Source of the DNA: Bog-159 sp035308525
Lineage (GTDB): Bacteria > Acidobacteriota > Terriglobia > Bryobacterales > Bryobacteraceae
Length of the DNA: 64,000 bases
Assembly (NCBI GenBank): GCA_035308525.1
Contig: DATGGM010000013.1
Coordinates: 32,721-96,720, forward strand
Direction: 5' to 3'
Position numbers and translations under genes: made by a program. This document shows, in pieces, positions 9,083 to 17,655 of the stretch (positions within the stretch are counted from its first letter, which is position 1; every line of letters starts with the position of its first letter). The notes under the pieces were generated by a model. That model searched no databases, was not told the DNA's origin, and saw only the letters and a program-made list of their open reading frames with translations.

Positions 9083-9991
9083 GTGCTGGTAAGTGTTCTC
9101 GGCGCGGCTGCCGGCGGCGGATTCCCGCAGTGGAACTGCAACTGTAATAATTGCCGCCGGCTGCGCCAAGGAGCCTTGCGCGCGCGGCCGCGGACTCAGA
9201 TCCAGGTAGCCGTAAGCGTGGATGGGCGCCAATGGCACCTGTTGGGCGCATCCCCCGATCTTGGCAGGCAGATTGAAGCCGATCCTTGCCTGCATCCCCG
9301 TCAGGACCTGCGCGATTCCCCTATTGCCTCTGTGATCCTGACCTGCGCCGAAGTGGACCAGGCGGCTGGGTTGCTGTCGCTGCGCGAGATGCAGCCCTTC
9401 ACCGTATATGCCACCGCATCGGTTCGTGACATTCTGCTGGAGGATAACAGCATGTTCGGAATGCTGCACCGCGCGCCGGATCAGGTGCAGTGGCGCGCCA
9501 TCAATCCAGGCGCCGCGTTCGAGGTGGAATCCGGATTCGAAGTGCAGGCGATTCCTTTGCCCGGAGGATATCCAGGTTATGTAGGCGCCGATCGTCTGGC
9601 GCGATGCCCTGCGGACGAAGCCGTGGTGGGACTCTCGATACGGTGCGGCGGCCGCGTCCTGCTGTTTCTGCCGGGGGTGCCCGACATTGACGATGCCCTA
9701 CTGCAGAGCATGGAGTGCAGCGACCTGGTGCTCTTGGATGGGACGTTCTGGTCCGACGACGAGTTTATCCGTATCTGGCCTGGCGCGCGGACGGCCCGTG
9801 CGATGGGACATCTGCCGATGTCCGGTCCCGGCGGCAGCCTGGAGCGCCTCGCCGATCTGCACGGCCCGCGCAAGGTCTTCATCCATATCAACAACACCAA
9901 TCCGGTGCTGGACGAGGACAGCGCGGAACATCAGGCCGTCCGCGAGGCTGGTTGGGAGATCGCTTGCGACGGGATGAAAATAGCGTTATGA
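9083..9991 (+). CDS. pqqB: PQQ biosynthesis protein PqqB
   Basis: Metallo-beta-lactamase-fold enzyme of the PQQ pathway. Known PqqB proteins hydroxylate the cross-linked tyrosine moiety. The 302-residue product opens MLVSVLGAAAGGGFPQWNCNC, the family's N-terminal hallmark, with a Cys cluster (C-N-C-N-N-C) typical of PqqB, and ends with the conserved FIHINNTNPVLDE block. Length is normal (about 300). It starts at GTG 9083 immediately after pqqA and ends with an ATGA overlap into pqqC, so it is part of the same operon. Confidence 0.93.
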   Translation: MLVSVLGAAAGGGFPQWNCNCNNCRRLRQGALRARPRTQIQVAVSVDGRQWHLLGASPDLGRQIEADPCLHPRQDLRDSPIASVILTCAEVDQAAGLLSLREMQPFTVYATASVRDILLEDNSMFGMLHRAPDQVQWRAINPGAAFEVESGFEVQAIPLPGGYPGYVGADRLARCPADEAVVGLSIRCGGRVLLFLPGVPDIDDALLQSMECSDLVLLDGTFWSDDEFIRIWPGARTARAMGHLPMSGPGGSLERLADLHGPRKVFIHINNTNPVLDEDSAEHQAVREAGWEIACDGMKIAL

Positions 9992-10731
9992 GCGCTGGAG
10001 CCACCACGACAGCGGACCTGTTAACGCCCGCCGAGTTGCACGCCCGCCTGCAGGCGGTGGGCGACCAGTTTTATCACCACCGCCATCCCTTTCACCTGAT
10101 GATGCACGAGGGGAAGCTCACGCGCCCCCAGTTGCAGGCCTGGGCTTTGAACCGCTATTACTACCAGAGCCGCATCCCGATTAAAGACTCCATCATCCTG
10201 TCGCGGTCGGAGGACCCGGAATTTCGCCGTGCCTGGCGCAAGCGCGTGGTGGATCACGACGGCAATCGCGCAGGCGAAGGCGGTATCGAGCGCTGGCTGC
10301 TGCTGGCCGAGGCCGCCGGACTCGACCGCGAGCGGGTGATCGCCGCGCGCGAAATCCTGCCGGGGACGCGCTACGCCGTGGATGCCTATTTGAACCTGGT
10401 TTCGCGCGGTACGCTGCTGGAGGCCGCCGCGTCTTCGCTGACGGAGCTTTTCTCCGGGCGCCTGATCGCCTTGCGCATGGACGCCATGCGCAAACATTAC
10501 GCGTGGCTGGAGCCGGGCTTGTCGTATTTCCAGGCGCGACTGACGCAGGCCCCCGAGGACGCTACGTTCACACTGGACTGGGTGACTCGCCAGGCCGCCA
10601 CGCGCGCGCAACAAGAACAGGTGATCGACGCGCTGCGCGCCAAGTGCGATATCTTGTGGGCGCAGCTCGACGCGTTGTACTACGCCTACGTGCAGCCGGG
10701 CTGGCCACCACCGGGAGCCTTCCAGCCGTGA
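9988..10731 (+). CDS. pqqC: Pyrroloquinoline-quinone synthase PqqC
   Basis: PqqC is the cofactor-free oxidase that closes the ring and oxidises the intermediate AHQQ to PQQ in the last step. The 247-residue protein shows the heme-oxygenase-like all-helical family pattern, including FYHHRHPFHLMMHEGKL near residue 24, the aromatic run NRYYYQSRIPIKD, and VVDHDG. Length matches characterised members (about 250). The ATG at 9988 overlaps the pqqB TGA (ATGA); a longer in-frame reading from 9715 is the antisense-free extension through pqqB and is not real. Its TGA overlaps the GTG of pqqD. Confidence 0.94.
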   Translation: MSAGATTTADLLTPAELHARLQAVGDQFYHHRHPFHLMMHEGKLTRPQLQAWALNRYYYQSRIPIKDSIILSRSEDPEFRRAWRKRVVDHDGNRAGEGGIERWLLLAEAAGLDRERVIAAREILPGTRYAVDAYLNLVSRGTLLEAAASSLTELFSGRLIALRMDAMRKHYAWLEPGLSYFQARLTQAPEDATFTLDWVTRQAATRAQQEQVIDALRAKCDILWAQLDALYYAYVQPGWPPPGAFQP

Positions 10732-11000
10732 CGTCCGCCAGTATTCCGCGGCTGGCGCGTGGCTGCCGTCTGCGCGAAGATGCCGATCAGGGCTGGGTGC
10801 TGCTGATCCCGGAAGGGGTCTTGCGGCTCAGCGGCCCGGGGCCGCACATTCTGCGGCGATGCGACGGCTCGCGCACATTTGGAGAGATTGTGACGGAGCT
10901 GGCACAGGAGTTCAACGACGCTGAAACGGCGCGCGTGGAGGCTGAAACGAATGCCTTCCTGAATCGCCTGATCGAGCGGCGTATCGTGGTGGTGGAGTGA
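10728..11000 (+). CDS. pqqD: PQQ biosynthesis peptide chaperone PqqD
   Basis: PqqD binds the PqqA peptide and presents it to the radical SAM enzyme PqqE; it is the founding RiPP recognition element. The 90-residue frame starts at a GTG overlapping the pqqC stop (GTGA). It contains the family features: a basic start (IPRLARGCRLR), the strand WVLLIPEGVLRLSG, a helix ILRRCDGSRTFGEIV and a C-terminal helix ending LIERRIVVVE. It was recognised by position and pattern. It again ends in a GTGA/ATG overlap zone with pqqE, so the whole set is translationally coupled. Confidence 0.92.
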   Translation: MTSASIPRLARGCRLREDADQGWVLLIPEGVLRLSGPGPHILRRCDGSRTFGEIVTELAQEFNDAETARVEAETNAFLNRLIERRIVVVE

Positions 11001-11002
11001 CC

Positions 11003-12082
11003 ATGCGGCCGCAAGCCCTCATTGCCGAGATCACGCACCGCTGCCCGCTGCATTGCGTGTACTGTTCGAACCCGCTGGCGATGCGCCCGCGCGGCGAGGA
11101 GATGCCGGCCGGCTCGTGGGAGCACCTCTTTCGCGAGGCCGCTGAACTCGGCGTCCTGCACCTGCATCTCACCGGCGGCGAGCCGGCTCTGCGGCCGGAT
11201 CTCGAGGAACTGGTGCGGGCGGGGCGCGCCGCGAACCTCTACGTAAACCTGATCACCTCCGGCATCGGCGTCAGCGAACAGCGCATGGACGCGCTCATCG
11301 AGGCCGGACTCGACCACCTGCAGCTCAGCTTTCAAGACGCCCAGGAGGCGCCCGCCAATGAATATGCCGGCGCGCGCGCGCATGCCCGCAAATTGGCGCT
11401 GGCGGAGGTGGTCCGCGGCCGCCAGGTCGGTTTCACAATGAATGCGGTGGTGCACCGCCAGAACCTCGACCGCCTGGAAGGCATCATCGCCATGGCGGAG
11501 CAGTTGGGCGTCGATCGCCTGGAAATCGCCAATGTGCAGTATTACGGCTGGGCATTGGAAAACCGCGACCGGATGATGCCTACGCGCCGCCAGATGGAAG
11601 CCTGCGTCGAGTCGGTGCGCAATCACCAGGAGCGTTTGAAAGGGCGCCTGCGCATCGACTTCGTGCCGCCGGATTACTACGCGCGCTATCCCAAAGCCTG
11701 CATGGGCGGCTGGGGACGCTCGCTGATGGTAGTGGATCCCGCGGGCTGGGTCCTGCCGTGCCACGCGGCGCGGGTAATTCCGGACCTGGCCTTCGAGAAC
11801 GCCCAGTCTCGCCAGCTGCGCGCCATCTGGGAAGAATCCAGCGCTTTCCAGCGTTTTCGCGGCGAAGAATGGATGCCGGAGCCGTGCCGAAGCTGCGACC
11901 GTCGCCACGAAGATTTCGGCGGTTGCCGCTGCCAGGCCATGCTGTTGACCGGCAACGCCAGCGCAACTGATCCGGTATGCTCGCTGGCTCCCGATCGCGG
12001 GTTGGTGGATGCGGTGGTGGAGCGGGTCAACGCGGCGCCCGCCGATACGCCAGGCTGGGTCTATCGCATCGACCCGGTGTAA
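11003..12082 (+). CDS. pqqE: PqqA peptide cyclase PqqE (radical SAM/SPASM)
   Basis: PqqE makes the C-C bond between Glu and Tyr of PqqA, the first committed step of PQQ synthesis. The 359-residue protein has the radical SAM motif C14-x3-C18-x2-C21 in THRCPLHCVYCSNPL, the glycine-rich HLTGGEPALRPD, and a C-terminal SPASM region with many Cys (CMGGWG, LPCHAA, EPCRSC, GGCRC, PVC) for auxiliary 4Fe-4S clusters. Two starts are possible: GTG 10997, overlapping the pqqD stop, or ATG 11003, which has GGTGGAG about 5 nt upstream; I prefer the latter. It is the last gene of pqqABCDE. No PQQ-dependent dehydrogenase lies in the window. Confidence 0.93.
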   Translation: MRPQALIAEITHRCPLHCVYCSNPLAMRPRGEEMPAGSWEHLFREAAELGVLHLHLTGGEPALRPDLEELVRAGRAANLYVNLITSGIGVSEQRMDALIEAGLDHLQLSFQDAQEAPANEYAGARAHARKLALAEVVRGRQVGFTMNAVVHRQNLDRLEGIIAMAEQLGVDRLEIANVQYYGWALENRDRMMPTRRQMEACVESVRNHQERLKGRLRIDFVPPDYYARYPKACMGGWGRSLMVVDPAGWVLPCHAARVIPDLAFENAQSRQLRAIWEESSAFQRFRGEEWMPEPCRSCDRRHEDFGGCRCQAMLLTGNASATDPVCSLAPDRGLVDAVVERVNAAPADTPGWVYRIDPV

Positions 12083-12096
12083 TCTCGCGCGAGCGC

Positions 12097-12828
12097 TTAG
12101 CGCTGGCTCAACCCGCCATCCACCGCCAGTAGCTGGCCGGTAATGAAGTTGCTCGCCGTCAGAAAGTACATCACGGCATCCGCGACTTCCTCGGGCGTCC
12201 CACCCCGCTTCGCCGGTGTGGCCTGGATCATTCCGGTGGCCTCGGAGTCCAGAGCGCCGAACGGGATCACACCCGGCGCCACGGAATTCACCGTGATCTC
12301 CGGGGCAAACGCCTTAGCCAGCGCGCGCGTGAGCATGATCACGCCGGCCTTCGATGCGCAGTAGTGCGCGTGATCCGCCCAGGGCCGGATGCCGCCCAGG
12401 GAGCTGATGTTCACGATACGGCCCCCGCCGCTCTGCCGCATCAGCCGCGCACCCTGCTGGCAGCAGAAGAACACTGCCTTCAAATTCACGGAGTGTATGA
12501 AATCCCAATCGGCCTCGGTGATCTGCAGCGGTTCGAAGCGCGTGAAGCGCGCGGCATTGTTCACCAAACCGTCCAGCCTGCCGAGACCGTGCGCGACCTC
12601 GGCGAACATACGGTCGATTTCGGCCACGCTTTCTAGATTGGCCCGAAAAATCGGCGCGCCCCCGCATTCATCTGCGGTCGCGCGGGCCTCGGCTTCCGAG
12701 TTGCCATAGTGAATGGCCACGCGCGCGCCTTCCCGCGCCAGGCGCAGCGCAATGCCGCGCCCGATGCGTTTGGCCGCGCCGGTAATCAACACGACTTTGC
12801 CCTGCAGGCTAGACGGTGGGCTCACCAT
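12097..12828 (-). CDS. SDR-family oxidoreductase, pteridine reductase-like
   Basis: Classical short-chain dehydrogenase of 243 residues. It has the NAD(P)-binding motif TGAAKRIGRGIA (about 16-27), the NNAA motif near 94, catalytic Ser near 142 (NISS), Tyr156 and Lys160 in HYCASKAG, and the C-terminal FITGQLLAVDGGLS. The basic KR inside the glycine motif is typical of NADPH-preferring pteridine or dihydromonapterin reductases (PTR1/FolM), which makes a folate or pterin role plausible but unproven. The ATG at 12828 has GGAGGTG just upstream and lies 20 nt inside the preceding MFS gene, making this the last gene of the minus-strand operon from 17589. It converges with pqqE. Confidence 0.82.
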   Translation of the reverse strand: MVSPPSSLQGKVVLITGAAKRIGRGIALRLAREGARVAIHYGNSEAEARATADECGGAPIFRANLESVAEIDRMFAEVAHGLGRLDGLVNNAARFTRFEPLQITEADWDFIHSVNLKAVFFCCQQGARLMRQSGGGRIVNISSLGGIRPWADHAHYCASKAGVIMLTRALAKAFAPEITVNSVAPGVIPFGALDSEATGMIQATPAKRGGTPEEVADAVMYFLTASNFITGQLLAVDGGLSQR

Positions 12829-14104
12829 GCACCTCCACATCCTCCGGAGACACGCCTTCTTGAGCGGGTTGCGGCAGCCGCCCGGTCCAGTGCGCCCACC
12901 CCCAGAAGACCGCAGTCGTGGAACTTAGCACGCCCGCGACTGCGCCGATCGCGCGCGGGTCGTAATACTGCGAAGCGAGTCCCGCAAGCGTCATGGAAAC
13001 CATCATGGTAAACCACACCATTGACTCCATGGTCGCAAACACCCGCCCGCGGAATTCGTTGGCCACGTGCCGCAGGAGCTGCGAATAATTCAGCACCGAG
13101 CTGACCGCCACGGCGGCGCGCGACAGCGCAATGCAGACCAGCGCCCAATGGAAATTCCGCATCTGGCTGAACAGCACGTATGCTCCGCCGTGAATTATGT
13201 AGCACACCACCACCGCGCGCTTATAGCCATTGAAGCTCAAATGCTCGCCCACCCGGTGCCCTACAACCCCGCCGATCAACAGTCCGATGCCCGCGCAACC
13301 CCAGACGATGCCGATGCCCGCCGGTCCACGGTTGAAAACGATCTCGCCGAACAGGCTGAACAGGATCTGCGCCGCGCCACCGCCGGTGGCCCAGCCGACG
13401 CCGATCAGGGCGATGCCGAAGATCAGCGGATGCGCGCGCATGTAGCGCAGCCCTTCGTTGTATTCATGCCAGGGCCGCACGACGTCGGCTTCGGTGAGCG
13501 CGTGGCGCTTCGGACGAAAGGCGTCGCCTGGCAGAAACAGCCGTGAGATACAGATGGCCGAAATCACGAACGAGAGCGCGTTGCCCACGAAGGCCCACCG
13601 ATAGCCGAAGCTCGCCACGCTGGCGCCCGCCAGAAACGTGCCAATGGCGAGGGTGGTCCAGCCGGTGGTTTGGGTCAGCGAATTGGCCGTGTGCAGCTCG
13701 TCCCGCGTGGCGATGCTGGGCAGAATCGCGGACCGGCCGCTGGTGAAAAACGGCGACGCGAACATCAGCAGGGCGCTGAACAGATAAAGCAGCCAGGTAT
13801 CGTGGCGGTGGATGGTCAGAATAAAGCCGAGGGCCAGCGCCGCGCGAATGACGTCGCTGGCGATCATGACATGCTTGCGGTTGAGGCGGTCGAGCACCAC
13901 GCCGGCGATGGGCCCCGCCAGCACCACCGCAATCGCGCGCGACAACATCACGCCGCTCACCACCAGGCCGGAGCGCGTATTGGCGAGGGCCAGGGCGAAG
14001 ACGGCGATGTTGTTGAAGTGATCGCCGATTTCGCTGACCACCTGGCCGATCCAGGTGTAGCGATAGTTGCGATTGTGGCGCAGCAATTCGACGAACGATG
14101 TCAT
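12809..14104 (-). CDS. MFS transporter (Bcr/TetA-like, MFS_3)
   Basis: Major facilitator of 431 residues with 12 predicted helices. The start FVELLRHNRNYRYTWIGQVVSEIGD and GVVLDRLNRKHVMIASD (motif A) resemble the large group of putative exporters with an N-terminal RNxxYR stretch. The ATG at 14104 shares one base with the stop of the EamA gene (TGATG), which argues for coupling. The same frame remains open far upstream, but that part is antisense-style low-quality sequence inside eamA. It overlaps the SDR gene by 20 nt at its end. The substrate is unknown; in this operon it may move an amino acid derivative. Confidence 0.83.
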   Translation of the reverse strand: MTSFVELLRHNRNYRYTWIGQVVSEIGDHFNNIAVFALALANTRSGLVVSGVMLSRAIAVVLAGPIAGVVLDRLNRKHVMIASDVIRAALALGFILTIHRHDTWLLYLFSALLMFASPFFTSGRSAILPSIATRDELHTANSLTQTTGWTTLAIGTFLAGASVASFGYRWAFVGNALSFVISAICISRLFLPGDAFRPKRHALTEADVVRPWHEYNEGLRYMRAHPLIFGIALIGVGWATGGGAAQILFSLFGEIVFNRGPAGIGIVWGCAGIGLLIGGVVGHRVGEHLSFNGYKRAVVVCYIIHGGAYVLFSQMRNFHWALVCIALSRAAVAVSSVLNYSQLLRHVANEFRGRVFATMESMVWFTMMVSMTLAGLASQYYDPRAIGAVAGVLSSTTAVFWGWAHWTGRLPQPAQEGVSPEDVEVHGEPTV

Positions 14105-14976
14105 CAGCCGCGCTCCGCCAGGCACACGCCGGCGAGAATGACCAGCCCGCCCGCGATCACCGGCGCGTCCACCCGCTCGTGCAGGATCGCGAAACCCAGC
14201 GCCAGAGCAAATACCGGCTGCAAATAAGAAAACGCCGCGACACGGGATGCCGCCACGTGCGTGAGCGCGTGGTAGTAGATCAGGTAGGCGATCACCGAGG
14301 GGAACATAGCCATATAGATGGCTGAAAGCCACGCCGCGGTGCTGATGTTCGTAAGCGGGTGACGGCCGGCCTGCCACACCGTCAGGGGCAGCAGCGCCAC
14401 ACCGCCTCCCAGGTAGGCGAACGTATTCACTGTGACCGAACTATACTGCGTGGTCACTTCCTTTCCAAACACCGTAAAAAGCGCAAAGCACAATGCGGCC
14501 AGCAGAATGAAGAAATCACCCAGCCAGGTGGCCTCGCCGGTTGCCGCGGGCTTGAAGGCCGACAGTACGGCGACTCCCGCCAGCGCCAGCGCCATGCCTC
14601 CGGCTTTGCGCGGCGTGATCTTCTCCAGGCCGCGCAGACCGGCGAGGATCAGGACCAGAACAGGTGTCAGGCCGATGATGAGTGCGGAGTGCGCCACGCT
14701 GGTGCGGCTCAAACCGATTACGAAGAAGACCTGGTTGAGGGTGACTCCCAGCAGGCCGAGCAAGAGCAAGTGGACGGCGCCGCTTGCCGAGGCGCGCGGT
14801 TCCCCGCGGCTGATGGCATACACAGGCAGCATCATCACTCCCGCCAGCCCGATGCGCACGCCTGCCAGCAACAGCGCCGGAAACTCGCGCAGCGCGATCT
14901 TTCCAGCAATATAATTGCCCGACCAGAACGCCACCATCAGCAGCAGGAGGGCGTAGAGTACCGCGGGTCGGTTCAA
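14104..14976 (-). CDS. EamA/DMT-family transporter
   Basis: Drug/metabolite transporter superfamily protein of 290 residues, the usual size, with ten hydrophobic helices formed by two EamA repeats (first repeat about 5-135, second about 150-285). WSGNYIAGKIALREFPALLLAGVR is the typical start of repeat one. The start is a TTG at 14976 that overlaps the TGA of the preceding enolase-family gene; GGAGGAG eight bases upstream supports it. Many EamA proteins export amino acids or related metabolites, which fits the neighbouring amino acid racemase genes, but that link is an inference from position. Confidence 0.85.
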   Translation of the reverse strand: MNRPAVLYALLLLMVAFWSGNYIAGKIALREFPALLLAGVRIGLAGVMMLPVYAISRGEPRASASGAVHLLLLGLLGVTLNQVFFVIGLSRTSVAHSALIIGLTPVLVLILAGLRGLEKITPRKAGGMALALAGVAVLSAFKPAATGEATWLGDFFILLAALCFALFTVFGKEVTTQYSSVTVNTFAYLGGGVALLPLTVWQAGRHPLTNISTAAWLSAIYMAMFPSVIAYLIYYHALTHVAASRVAAFSYLQPVFALALGFAILHERVDAPVIAGGLVILAGVCLAERG

Positions 14977-16082
14977 CCGGCGGACTCCTCCCGGATGGTG
15001 ATCGACCGGATGAAGCCGTGGTCCAGGGCGTAGCCGAAGCCGGGCTCTCCCGTAACGCGGATGGTGCCTTGCGGCGTAGTTTCGACCGGCGGCACGATAA
15101 TATCGCGCGCCCAATAGCGCTTACTGGCCGAGACATCGCCCGGCAGGACGAAATTGGGCAGGGTGGAAAGCGCGATGTTATGCGCGCGGCCCACGCCGGC
15201 TTCCAGCATCCCGCCGCACCACACCGGCATGCCCGCCGCCTGCGCTGCGTCGTGCACGCGCCTGGCCTCGCGGAAGCCGCCCACGCGCCCCAGTTTGATG
15301 TTGATGATGCCGCACGCATGCAGCCGGATGGCTTGCGCGGCGTGGTGCGCGGAACGAATGCACTCATCCAGGCAGATGGGCGTTTCGAGCCGGGCTTGCA
15401 GCACTGCGTGATCGATGATGTCGTCGTGCGCCAGCGGCTGCTCGATCATCATCAGGTAAAACTCGTCGAGCTGCTTCAAGCGGTCCGCGTCATCCAACGT
15501 GTAGGCGGAATTAGCGTCGGCCATCAGCTTGATTCCGGGAAACCGCGCGCGCACCTGCCGGATCACATCCACGTCCCAGCCCGGCTTGATCTTCATCTTG
15601 ATGCGCTGATAACCGGCGGCCAGTTCCTTTTCGATCTTTTCGAGAAGCTGATCCACGGAATTCTGTATGCCGATGGATACGCCGCAGGGAATCTCGCGGC
15701 GCGCCCCACCGCCGATAGCCTGCCACAGGGGCTGGCCGGCCAGACGCGCGGCCAGGTCCCACACGGCCACTTCCAGACCTCCGCAGGCCATATGGTGGCC
15801 TCGGATATGCGCGGTGAGCGGCGCCACATCTTCGGCGCTCTCGAGGTTGCGGTTCAACACGCGCGGGATGGCGTAATCGCGCAGGATCAGCCAGGCGGAA
15901 TCGGTCCACTCTTCGTTATAGAAAGGTTTCTCGCCGGCGGTGACTTCGCCCCAGCCGGATGCGCCATCGCCGGCCACCTCCACCAGGATAATGTCGCGCT
16001 CCGTGGTGCGCCCGAAGCTGGTCTCGAAGAAATGCACCAGCGGCATCCGGAGCTGGCGCAGCGTTACGCGTTCGATCCGCAT
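14973..16082 (-). CDS. Enolase-superfamily o-succinylbenzoate synthase / N-succinylamino acid racemase
   Basis: Enolase-superfamily enzyme of 369 residues with an N-terminal capping domain and a beta/alpha barrel. Catalytic residues are visible: the KxK lysines in RIKMKIKPG (about 162-166), metal ligands D189 (LMADAN), E214 (MIEQPL) and D239 (CLDEC), and the opposite lysine K263 (NIKLGRVGG). These belong to the OSBS/NSAR branch, which makes o-succinylbenzoate for menaquinone or racemises N-succinylamino acids. The next gene upstream is a GNAT of the type paired with NSAR in Geobacillus, and no men gene is nearby, so racemase activity is favoured. I used the ATG at 16082, which has GGGGAG six bases upstream, rather than 16088. 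It overlaps the GNAT end by 19 nt. Confidence 0.85.
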   Translation of the reverse strand: MRIERVTLRQLRMPLVHFFETSFGRTTERDIILVEVAGDGASGWGEVTAGEKPFYNEEWTDSAWLILRDYAIPRVLNRNLESAEDVAPLTAHIRGHHMACGGLEVAVWDLAARLAGQPLWQAIGGGARREIPCGVSIGIQNSVDQLLEKIEKELAAGYQRIKMKIKPGWDVDVIRQVRARFPGIKLMADANSAYTLDDADRLKQLDEFYLMMIEQPLAHDDIIDHAVLQARLETPICLDECIRSAHHAAQAIRLHACGIINIKLGRVGGFREARRVHDAAQAAGMPVWCGGMLEAGVGRAHNIALSTLPNFVLPGDVSASKRYWARDIIVPPVETTPQGTIRVTGEPGFGYALDHGFIRSITIREESAG

Positions 16083-16804
16083 TCCCATCTCCCCAGCAGG
16101 TATATGCCGGCGCTAGCGGATCGCTCGAAGCCAACCACGGCCAAGCCACGGTCAAAGCCGGCCATCAGGCGCGTGCCCAGCGATTTTTGAATTTCGCGCG
16201 CGCGGCGCGGCTCCGCGCGACGAATGGCGTCGATATCGGCGGGCACCTCGACGCGCTCCTCCACGCGCCGCTCGGGCGCGCGCCCCGCCAGCACGGCTTC
16301 GGCGTGCGGACCGGCCAGCCACCACTCAGCCACGCAGCGATCGGTAGGCAGGCCGCCGTGCAGTGGGCTGCTGGTCATGCCGTATTGATTTTCCACGTAG
16401 CGCCGCACGATGGCGCCCAGCCGCTCCATATTGAAGAAGGCGTTCTTCAGCTCCAGAGGATCGAACGTCCACTCCACCAGATCGATGCCGCGCGCCAGGG
16501 CGTCTTCGCGCTGCTTCAGCTTCAGCATGCGGCCGACGCCTTTGTTGCGGTATGCGGATTGCACGCCCAGCATGTGGCTGTGCATATACGATCCGCCGCC
16601 GGGCTTCAATCCGGGAATCGCCAACAGGAAGCCCACCATTTCGCCGCCGTCATAAGCCCCGAAGGCCTGGCCGCCGACCTTGGTAGCCACCACGAATAGC
16701 CGCACGGGCAGCAGTTCGATGTCTTCAAATCCCCAGACCGACTTTTGCAGCGCGACGGCTTCCTGAAACTCGCGGCTTTCCGCGAGAGCGCGCAGTTCGA
16801 TCAT
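16064..16804 (-). CDS. GNAT-superfamily acyltransferase, NSAR-associated type
   Basis: A 246-residue protein with a GNAT fold in its first 150 residues: the acyl-CoA-binding loop appears as SAYRNKGVGRMLKLKQRE (R-x-x-G-x-G/A variant), preceded by the strand MHSHMLGV. The C-terminal 90 residues (from TSSPLHGGLPTDRCVAEWWLAGP) are characteristic of a family annotated as predicted GNAT acetyltransferases. In Geobacillus kaustophilus such a gene next to NSAR was shown to code for a succinyl-CoA:D-amino acid N-succinyltransferase. Its ATG overlaps the mazG stop (ATGA) and its end overlaps the racemase start. The succinyl-donor role here is inferred from context. Confidence 0.82.
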   Translation of the reverse strand: MIELRALAESREFQEAVALQKSVWGFEDIELLPVRLFVVATKVGGQAFGAYDGGEMVGFLLAIPGLKPGGGSYMHSHMLGVQSAYRNKGVGRMLKLKQREDALARGIDLVEWTFDPLELKNAFFNMERLGAIVRRYVENQYGMTSSPLHGGLPTDRCVAEWWLAGPHAEAVLAGRAPERRVEERVEVPADIDAIRRAEPRRAREIQKSLGTRLMAGFDRGLAVVGFERSASAGIYLLGRWECGSNA

Positions 16805-17589
16805 CGCTTAGCTTCCTCCCAGAGCGCGTCCATCTCGGCCAGGGTGGCTTCTTTGGGCGATTTGCCCTGCTCGCCCAGCTTGCGCTCGATATAAGCGAAG
16901 CGCTCGCGAAACTTCGCGTTAGTCTTGCGCAGCGCCTGTTCGGGGTCTACTTTGACGAAGCGCGCCAGGTTCACCAGCACGAACAGCAGATCGCCCAGTT
17001 CGCCTTCCATTTCCGCCTGCGAATCGCCGCGCCGCGCGGCTTCGAATTCGGCCAGCTCTTCGTGCAGCTTCTCGAGCACCTGCCCGGCGTTTTCCCAATC
17101 GAATCCCACGTGGGCCGCGCGGGTGGTGAGCTGCTGCGCTTCCACTAATGCGGGGAGCGCGCGCGGGACCGAATCGAGCAGGCCGCCTTTTTGCGCGCCA
17201 CTCTGTTTCTTCTCCTCGGCTTTCACCTCGCCCCAGATACGGCGCACGTCGCCCGCGGTTTCGGCGGTCTGCTCGCCAAACACATGCGGATGGCGTCGGA
17301 TAAGCTTTTGATTGATGGCATCCAGCGCGTCTTCGATGGAGAACAGATTCTGCTCGGCGGCCATTTGCGAGAAGAACACGGATTGCAGGAGCAGATCGCC
17401 GAGTTCGCCCGTCAACTCGCCCCAGTCGCGCGCGTCGATGGCGTCCATCACTTCATAGGTTTCTTCCAGCAGGTAAGGCTTGATGGTGTCGAAGGTCTGC
17501 TCGCGGTCCCAGGGGCAGCCGCCAGGACCGCGCAATCGCGCCATAATGCCGACCAGTTTTTGGAATTTTTCGCCAGCGGTGGGGTGCAA
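16801..17589 (-). CDS. mazG: Nucleoside triphosphate pyrophosphohydrolase MazG
   Basis: MazG hydrolyses nucleoside triphosphates, including aberrant ones, to monophosphate and PPi. The 262-residue protein has the double-domain architecture: the N-terminal FQKLVGIMARLRGPGGCPWDREQT hallmark, a first catalytic helix pair (EETYEVMDAI ... ELGDLLLQ), and a second one (LHEELAEFEAA ... ELGDLLFVLVNLARF), each with Glu/Glu and Glu/Asp Mg-binding sets. The frame begins at a TTG (17589) without a clear Shine-Dalgarno; a TAAATT hexamer five bases upstream may be a -10 box. It heads the minus-strand operon mazG-GNAT-NSAR-eamA-MFS-SDR and overlaps the GNAT gene by four bases. Confidence 0.9.
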   Translation of the reverse strand: MHPTAGEKFQKLVGIMARLRGPGGCPWDREQTFDTIKPYLLEETYEVMDAIDARDWGELTGELGDLLLQSVFFSQMAAEQNLFSIEDALDAINQKLIRRHPHVFGEQTAETAGDVRRIWGEVKAEEKKQSGAQKGGLLDSVPRALPALVEAQQLTTRAAHVGFDWENAGQVLEKLHEELAEFEAARRGDSQAEMEGELGDLLFVLVNLARFVKVDPEQALRKTNAKFRERFAYIERKLGEQGKSPKEATLAEMDALWEEAKR

Positions 17590-17655
17590 GCTTCAATTTA
17601 GCATGCGTGGAGGCGCCGCATTGATGTTGCGGCCGCGTTGTAAAATATACGAAAG

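Noticed and set aside
14973..16082. Annotation of the enolase-family gene simply as menC
   Set aside because: No other menaquinone gene is near and the GNAT partner fits an NSAR role better; both activities occur in this family, so no symbol is given.
15018..16190. A 390-codon plus-strand frame opposite the enolase-family gene
   Set aside because: Antisense to a gene with complete catalytic residues; the His/Gln/Asp-rich product matches nothing.
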